47,956 bases of DNA, taken from the NCBI GenBank assembly GCA_910584695.1, contig CAJUBR010000012.1:1-47956 (forward strand), read 5' to 3'. This DNA comes from an uncultured Lachnospiraceae bacterium. GTDB taxonomy: Bacteria; Bacillota; Clostridia; Lachnospirales; Lachnospiraceae. Position numbers and translations under genes: made by a program. The notes under the pieces were generated by a model. It was not told the DNA's origin. It was given only the letters and a program-made list of their open reading frames with translations, and searched no databases. Within the stretch, counting starts at the first letter, position 1. Every line of letters begins with the position of its first letter. This document shows, in pieces, positions 43,364 to 47,956 of the stretch.

Positions 43364-43712
43364 TGAACAAAGTTCCTTTTCTATACTTATAAGTTTCAAT
43401 TATGATTGTGACATTTTATTATTTGGCATTTTAAGGTATAAATGCATTCCTAAATTATCTGCATACCAAGCGGCAAACAAATTATGGTATTCCCCATATT
43501 TTTTGTGCAAATTTTTTAAATTTGCTTTCTTGACTTTTGAAAACTGATTTTAATATAATAATTGAGATAAAAAATACAGTCATTCAGCGACACATGTGGT
43601 ATTTGCACGTAAATCTGATTACGGCACAGAAAAAGTCGGTGTATTGCTGAAACAGTTTGCCATACCATGTATCACCCTATTACATTTTCTGCCTGAATTG
43701 GAGTGTTGAAAA
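43364..43712. other. Mostly non-coding, with a gene fragment at 43581-43709
   Basis: About 350 bp. Plus-strand 43581-43709 is a 42-codon protein-like frame (contains THVVFARKSDYGTEKVGVLL and ends PELEC-stop) without start or ribosome binding site, likely the C-terminal remnant of a lost gene. Family not recognised. The rest is AT-rich and featureless. Confidence 0.4.
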
Positions 43713-44252
43713 TTGAGAATAACGATAATTCGTCATGGAAAAGTGAATATGAAATGGCCCCAAAAGTGTTCTTCGAGTGTTTTTGATGTGGCTTGTGCTG
43801 AATATGATAGAAGTGACTTAGAAAATATCAATATTACTTTGTTAGATGAGCAATTTAATAAAATTTATGTAAGTAGGTTATCAAGGAGTGTAAATACTGC
43901 CAAAAGCCTGTTTCCAAACGAGGAATATTATGAAATGCCAGAAATTGGTGAAGTACCATTGAAATCATTTATGGATACGGAAAAAAGATTACCTCTATGG
44001 CTATGGAATGTTTTAGGCAGAGTGCAATGGTTTATAGGTAGCACTCGTCAATTAGAAACAAGAAATAATACAATACTGAGAGCGAATAAAGTTATAAATT
44101 TATGTGAAATCAAAAATGAAGATTGTATTCTAGTTACTCATGGATTTTTTATGAAGACATTGATTAAAGTTTTGAAGAACAGGGGGTATTTGTTAGTAGG
44201 TAATAATCAGCTTAAATTTAAAAATCTACAGGTAATTTATGCAGAAAAATAG
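43713..44252 (+). CDS. Histidine phosphatase family protein
   Basis: A 179-residue member of the histidine phosphatase (phosphoglycerate mutase-like) superfamily. The catalytic RHG triad motif is at the N-terminus (ITIIRHGKVNM), an Arg in VSRLSRSVNTAKSL follows, and the second catalytic histidine is in LVTHGFFMKTLI. Start is TTG with GGAG nine bases upstream. Family members act on sugar phosphates, protein or small-molecule phosphates; substrate unknown. It stands alone next to mobile-element debris and has a lower GC content than ispE. Confidence 0.85.
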   Translation: MRITIIRHGKVNMKWPQKCSSSVFDVACAEYDRSDLENINITLLDEQFNKIYVSRLSRSVNTAKSLFPNEEYYEMPEIGEVPLKSFMDTEKRLPLWLWNVLGRVQWFIGSTRQLETRNNTILRANKVINLCEIKNEDCILVTHGFFMKTLIKVLKNRGYLLVGNNQLKFKNLQVIYAEK

Positions 44253-44354
44253 CAGATTGTCAAAGAATCTCATACGATACACATAAGTCCATATAAAACC
44301 ACACATACAAACATACAAATTAATGTTCCTAATGCTAAAATATCCAACATTTTA

Positions 44355-44725
44355 CTACTTATTACATATACAAATCAACGCCTTGTAATAGGTGCTTCTG
44401 GAGAATTTCAGGGCACTGCAAAGCTGGGACACAGAATAATCAGTTTGGTTGTTTTGGATAAAAGCCACAATTTCGGCTATTGTTCTTTTGCGAATATAGC
44501 GTTCGTTTTTTTTATATTTCATTCTCAATCCTAAGACGCTGGTTTTCTTTCTAGAGGGCCTTATACTCCTTGAGTGTGACAGTTTCCTCATCTGATACCT
44601 TGATTGGGGAAAGCTGCTTTACCCAGCCACTAATAGTACTCCGGTTTACGCCATATTCACGTTCCAGTTGTGGATACGAGGTTCACTGTTCTAAAGACCA
44701 TATATTTCTTCCTCCTTTAAAACCC
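44355..44725 (-). mobile_element. Degenerate IS3-family transposase
   Basis: On the minus strand one frame reads QLEREYGVNRSTISGWVKQL and LKEYKAL-stop-KENQRLRIENEI-stop, the helix-turn-helix and leucine-zipper regions of IS3-type OrfA with two in-frame stops. A second frame (44591 down to 44355) reads IAEIVAFIQNNQTDYSVSQL and KFSRSTYYKAL, the start of OrfB, then ends. The catalytic DDE domain is missing. A dead insertion sequence remnant; no terminal repeats found. Confidence 0.8.
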
Positions 44726-44851
44726 GTAACCAATCTTGTTTTTATTATAGTGTTAATTGTTATTTAAAATGATTTGGTGTTATGCTTCATCATACTTGAC
44801 TTTAAAAAGGTTTTCTCCAAACAATTCATTAAAGAAAGGTCGGTGATAATA

Positions 44852-45042
44852 ATGTTTGAAAACAACAACGAAAATTACATATTAACCATTGGAGAGCCTG
44901 CGAACAGCTAAGAATCGGAAAAAGCGGATTATACCAACTAATGAGAACAAAACAACTTAAAGCATTTAAAATCGGTCGTAACTGGAAAATTCCCGCCTCC
45001 AGTATTGATGAATACATTAACAATAAATGCTTCGATAAATAA
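44852..45042 (+). pseudogene. Excisionase-like helix-turn-helix gene, frameshifted
   Basis: ATG 44852 starts NNNENYILTIGE and then shifts frame by one base at about 44897 to continue ACEQLRIGKSGLYQLMRTKQ and RNWKIPASSIDEYINNK before TAA. That is the full length (about 64 residues) of Tn916-type excisionase/MerR-like DNA-binding proteins. AAAGGTCGG lies before the ATG. The integrase that normally follows is absent, so this is the trace of a lost integrative element. Confidence 0.75.
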
Positions 45043-45064
45043 TATACTATTCCAGTTCCCCCAC

Positions 45065-45096
45065 ATAAAAAGGCTTTCCGAAAATCGAAAAGCCTT
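45065..45096 (-). terminator. Terminator facing the ABC exporter operon
   Basis: Minus strand AAGGCTTTTCGA, TTT, TCGGAAAGCCTT, then TTT. 11 of 12 bases pair. It would end the minus-strand transcript that leaves the ABC-2 permease gene 225 bp away. Confidence 0.7.
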
Positions 45097-45314
45097 AAAA
45101 ATTACCCTAAATTTTTCTCTAAGGGTGGCATTACATAAGGATGTTAAATTCAAAGTCTTCGTAATCAGTCAGAATGAATGGATTGTAGAAAAATTCAAAT
45201 CATACGGAAGAATTTTACTTAATACCACGCTTGACTGTATCCGCCGGAGAAGAACATTCAATAGGAATATGGGGACAGCAGCATCTGGACTATCTGAAAC
45301 ATTCCCCTGTCTAA
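45097..45314 (+). pseudogene. Unrecognised gene remnant
   Basis: One frame gives DVKFKVFVISQNEWIVEKFK and, after a frameshift, another gives EEFYLIPRLTVSAGEEHSIG through GQQHLDYLKHSPV-stop at 45312-45314. The two look like parts of one soluble protein but no start signal or family is recognised. Part of the decayed mobile segment. Confidence 0.35.
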
Positions 45315-45320
45315 ATTGCA

Positions 45321-46061
45321 TCAGTCTTTTTCATATCCATTTCTTCGATAAAGTACTAAAAATACAAGAATGCTAATGATTAATTCTCCGATAAGCACTG
45401 CGATGTCCAGAGGTTTTAACGTATATGACATTCCCTCTGCAAATCCACTTGCCATCTCTGTCAACACTCCAGTAAACAAAAACCCTGAGATATGATGTAA
45501 TTTTTCGGAAAGATTTCCAAACATTGGAATCATCATCAACACGATCACCAATGGATAAGAAATCAAATTTGCATTCATCTGATTTTTGGCGCAGAGACCA
45601 ACAATCATTCCCATTACACAACTAATCAGAGAGGCTGCCGCACTGACCAGTAAGAAAGCCACGACAGATACCTGGCTCATAGAAATACCACTAATCACCA
45701 ATACCACAATATTGATTATATTCATCAACACAAATGGAAATAGAATACTTCCGATAAAATACTGCATTCCAGTGACTGATGACGTCATTAAGACCCGTAA
45801 CGTATGTTTCTCTTTCTCTTCTGCAATGGCAGTCCCTACCATCAGGAATCCATCCATACACAAATTAAGGGAAATTCCCAAACTCAGGATCAAAGACACC
45901 AGAATGGGTGATAAATCACCTCCCGAATTGATGCTATATAAAATTTTGACCATCCATACCATCGCCACGGTTAGAAGCGGCCCGATCATAATCGCTGTAT
46001 TGCGGCTGATACAAATCCATTTAATCTGTGCAACTGCTGTTAATTTATTAATATTATCCAT
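45321..46061 (-). CDS. ABC-2-type exporter permease
   Basis: A 246-residue permease with about six helices and the ABC-2 layout: a cytoplasmic start (LTAVAQIKWICISRNTAIMI), AEEKEKHTLRVLMTSSVTG (the amphipathic EKE...LL..PV-type gating segment) and a C-terminal helix before RRNGYEKD. GAGAGGAG precedes the ATG. Together with its ATPase and the LytTR regulator it resembles lantibiotic or peptide exporter modules governed by quorum-type sensors. Confidence 0.85.
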   Translation of the reverse strand: MDNINKLTAVAQIKWICISRNTAIMIGPLLTVAMVWMVKILYSINSGGDLSPILVSLILSLGISLNLCMDGFLMVGTAIAEEKEKHTLRVLMTSSVTGMQYFIGSILFPFVLMNIINIVVLVISGISMSQVSVVAFLLVSAAASLISCVMGMIVGLCAKNQMNANLISYPLVIVLMMIPMFGNLSEKLHHISGFLFTGVLTEMASGFAEGMSYTLKPLDIAVLIGELIISILVFLVLYRRNGYEKD

Positions 46062-46074
46062 ATTAAAACTCCTC

Positions 46075-46941
46075 TCACATACTGGCTAATCCAAGGGATG
46101 CCCCTGTTACTTGTAAAAATACATGTTCCAATGTTGGCTCACAAGAATGAATACACTGTATTTCATCTCTCTGCATCCATTCTGAAATTTTTGCAATATT
46201 TTGAGGACTTTGCTCTAAGACGACTTCTTCCTGATTATTCAAAAGTAGATGATATTTTTTATTTTGATTATATTTCAGGCAAAGTTCTTTGGGCGATCCA
46301 CACTCGACAATTTTCCCCTGATACAAAAGTGCAACTCTATCACAAAGTTTTGTGGCTTCTTCCATATTATGTGTAGTCAAAAAAATTGACATACCTTCTT
46401 CTTTCAGTCCCAACAACATTTTATGAATAGATACCGCAGTCGATGGATCTAATCCGCTTGTCGGCTCATCAAGAAATAAAATTCTTGGCTTATGAAGCAC
46501 TGCCCTGGCCAAAACAAGTCTTTGCGTCTGCCCTCTGGAAAGTTTACCTGCCGGCTTTTTACGATGTTCATACAATTCCACCTGATGTAAGACTTCCTCC
46601 ACTCTTACACTGGGAACTCGCCATATTTTTGCAAACATACTTAAATTCTGCCAGACTGTCATTTTCTCATAAATTCCGCTTTGATCAGAAACCACGCCAA
46701 TTTTTTCATAAATTGATTCATCAATATTAACCGTATCTGTATCAAGAATTTTCGCCTCTCCAGATGTTTGCCTTAACTGTCCTGTGATTATTTTAATCGT
46801 GGTAGTTTTTCCAGCACCCGACGGCCCTAAAAATCCAAGAATTTCGCCTTTATGAAGCGTAATATTGATATCCTTAAGTGCCAATTCCGTCTTATAGCGC
46901 TTAGAAATATGTGATAAATCCAGCAATACATTTTGTTCCAT
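46075..46941 (-). CDS. ABC exporter ATPase
   Basis: A 288-residue ATPase: Walker A GPSGAGKTTTIK, Q-loop VVSDQSGIYEKMTV, signature LSRGQTQRLVLARAVL, Walker B ILFLDEPTSGLD and switch His LTTHNMEEA, plus an ~80-residue C-terminal extension (ending EHVFLQVTGASLG), as in CcmA/BcrA-type exporters. AGAGGG precedes the ATG. A LytTR-type operator lies about 110-140 bp upstream. Confidence 0.92.
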   Translation of the reverse strand: MEQNVLLDLSHISKRYKTELALKDINITLHKGEILGFLGPSGAGKTTTIKIITGQLRQTSGEAKILDTDTVNIDESIYEKIGVVSDQSGIYEKMTVWQNLSMFAKIWRVPSVRVEEVLHQVELYEHRKKPAGKLSRGQTQRLVLARAVLHKPRILFLDEPTSGLDPSTAVSIHKMLLGLKEEGMSIFLTTHNMEEATKLCDRVALLYQGKIVECGSPKELCLKYNQNKKYHLLLNNQEEVVLEQSPQNIAKISEWMQRDEIQCIHSCEPTLEHVFLQVTGASLGLASM

Positions 46942-47050
46942 AACATAACCCTCTTTCTAAATATTTTCTTTATAATTGCCCCGTTTTTCTATCGCAGAGT
47001 AATTATGATGGAAGTATCGTATCATGTTTTATCACCTTTATGCTGAGTTC

Positions 47051-47080
47051 TGCCTGAATGATATACTATATTGCCTGAAA
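47051..47080 (-). promoter_or_regulatory. LytTR-type operator (two direct repeats)
   Basis: On the minus strand TTTCAGGCA (47072-47080) and ATTCAGGCA (47051-47059), 21 bp start to start, that is two helical turns. LytTR/AgrA regulators bind two 9-bp direct repeats with 12-13 bp between them; here the gap is 12 bp. It sits between the LytTR regulator gene and the ABC exporter genes, in the right place to activate the latter. Confidence 0.7.
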
Positions 47081-47101
47081 TGGCTTGTTAAACGCTGTCA
47101 T

Positions 47102-47836
47102 CTAAATTCTACTCAACAACTCCCCCTTCATATTTTTAGAAAACAGACATTTTTCTCCGTTATCCATAAGAATTTCCCGATGCTTTAAATCTAACTCCTG
47201 AATCTTATTTACATTGACTAGATATGACCTGTGAACCCTTAAAAAATGCTCCCTAAACTGCTCTTGCAACTCCTGCATGCTGCCAATAAAATCAATACAG
47301 TCATTCTTCGCATGAAGTTCTATTCTGTGTGTACGGACACTTGTCTCAAAGAACATAATTTCATCCACTGGAACATGCTTGACAATATCCAACACCTTTA
47401 CTGTAAAGTATTCCTTTTGCTCTCCTTGCTCCTTACACATCCGCTCAGTAATGATCGCAAGGTTTTTGTGCATTCCAGTCAGCATTTTTTCAGAATTGCC
47501 CTTTACTATATAATCCAGCGCTTCCAGGTGATAACGAAATGTCTCAAATGCCAGATCTGGAAAGGAAGTCACATAGATTAGAAAACCTCTGGTATCAAAC
47601 TTTCGAATCTGTTGTCCCAGCATAAATCCATCCATCGGCTCATCCTTAAGCTCCACATCCAGAAAATAAATTCCTCTCTTTGGATCCGCTGCCACTGCTT
47701 CAATAATTTCCTGGGGATGCCTGCTGCACAGAGCAATCTGCATATCATAACCTTCCATCATAATTTGTTTTTCTAAAAACTTTCTCTGTGTAGCGAGTAT
47801 CATCGCATCATCTTCACAAATATAAATTGGAAGCAT
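47102..47836 (-). CDS. LytTR-family response regulator (AgrA-like)
   Basis: A 244-residue regulator. Receiver domain: acidic residues ICEDDAM, phosphoacceptor Asp in IYFLDVELKDEPMDG, YVTSFPD, then a LytTR DNA-binding domain with IMFFETSVRTHRIELHA, FLRVHRSYLVNVNKI and GEKCLFSKNMKGELL. The frame opens at GTG 47851, but GGAGG is correctly spaced for ATG 47836. The kinase gene ends 29 bp upstream. It likely controls the ABC exporter through the repeats at 47051-47080. Confidence 0.92.
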   Translation of the reverse strand: MLPIYICEDDAMILATQRKFLEKQIMMEGYDMQIALCSRHPQEIIEAVAADPKRGIYFLDVELKDEPMDGFMLGQQIRKFDTRGFLIYVTSFPDLAFETFRYHLEALDYIVKGNSEKMLTGMHKNLAIITERMCKEQGEQKEYFTVKVLDIVKHVPVDEIMFFETSVRTHRIELHAKNDCIDFIGSMQELQEQFREHFLRVHRSYLVNVNKIQELDLKHREILMDNGEKCLFSKNMKGELLSRI

Positions 47837-47865
47837 ATTTTTTTCCTCCACAATTTTAACATTTC

Positions 47866-47956
47866 TTATTCCTGTATCTTTAACTCCTGAATAAAATAGC
47901 CATCCCTGATTGTTGTTAGAGAGAAGACATTTTCATAATGTTCTAAAATACTTTTA
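47866..47956 (-). CDS. C-terminal end of a sensor histidine kinase (window edge)
   Basis: The frame is open to the window edge and ends in TAA at 47866-47868, giving 29 residues including SILEHYENVFSLTTIRDGYF. The position directly before a LytTR regulator suggests a GHKL-type peptide-sensing kinase; the tail alone cannot prove it. Confidence 0.6.
   Translation of the reverse strand, partial: KSILEHYENVFSLTTIRDGYFIQELKIQE

Noticed and set aside
45005..45376. 123-codon plus-strand open frame as one gene
   Set aside because: It runs through the hairpin at 45070-45096 and antisense over the permease end; only its middle resembles protein, and the homologous continuation lies in another frame.
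1..47956. CRISPR arrays, rRNA, tRNA or an origin of replication
   Set aside because: No regularly spaced repeats, no cloverleaf or rRNA-like stretch, and no DnaA-box cluster were recognised by eye; a covariance-model scan would be needed to be certain.

Overview
The window looks like a chromosomal segment of a motile, spore-forming, low-GC anaerobic Firmicute, most likely a Lachnospiraceae (Clostridia) member. Support: strong GGAGG-type ribosome binding sites, the gdpP-rplI-dnaB order, meso-diaminopimelate dehydrogenase, spoIIR and a gerA-type germination operon, a chemoreceptor, and two sites resembling flagellar sigma-28 promoters. No rRNA, tRNA or CRISPR array was seen.

Layout. 0.5-4.5 kb (minus): ddh, a small membrane protein, and a very unusual single gene joining an NCS1-type permease to an acyltransferase and a zinc ribbon. 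4.6-8.9 kb (minus): a BceAB-type ABC transporter behind an erythromycin-esterase-like gene, with a perfect palindrome upstream. 8.9-16.2 kb is an accessory island: two convergent orphan hsdS half-genes bounded by 83-bp inverted repeats, decayed membrane genes, a very AT-rich cassette (secreted basic protein, unknown protein, ABC ATPase, ABC permease), a broken gene, and three immunity-like genes including two tandem paralogues. 16.2-18.0 kb: a response regulator and a short intramembrane-sensing-type histidine kinase. Because the kinase/regulator pair and the Bce-type transporter share strand and order, the island may have split one ancestral detoxification module.

18.2-29.4 kb is housekeeping: pncB and a DUF4234 protein (plus), then on the minus strand dnaB, rplI, gdpP, a frameshifted methyltransferase, a DUF1934 protein, murI, ddl, a chemoreceptor, and an internally deleted KAS III (FabH-like) gene in front of the chemoreceptor. 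29.6-30.6 kb: spoIIR. 30.6-36.1 kb: a compact operon larB-larC-larE-larMN-larQ-larO coupling nickel-pincer-nucleotide cofactor synthesis to nickel uptake, with no larA (lactate racemase) in view. 36.2-39.8 kb: a gerA-type operon behind a sigma-G-like promoter whose -10 element is mirrored by the ribosome binding site.

39.8-43.4 kb: structured intergenic DNA, two small genes each behind a sigma-28-like promoter, then ispE and an FCD-type GntR regulator with a perfect 12-bp palindrome in the ispE promoter region. 43.4-45.3 kb: a histidine phosphatase followed by mobile-element debris (IS3-family transposase, excisionase). 45.3-47.96 kb: an ABC-2 exporter and a LytTR response regulator, with two direct repeats 21 bp apart (LytTR-type operator) upstream of the exporter, and the tail of a sensor kinase at the window edge.
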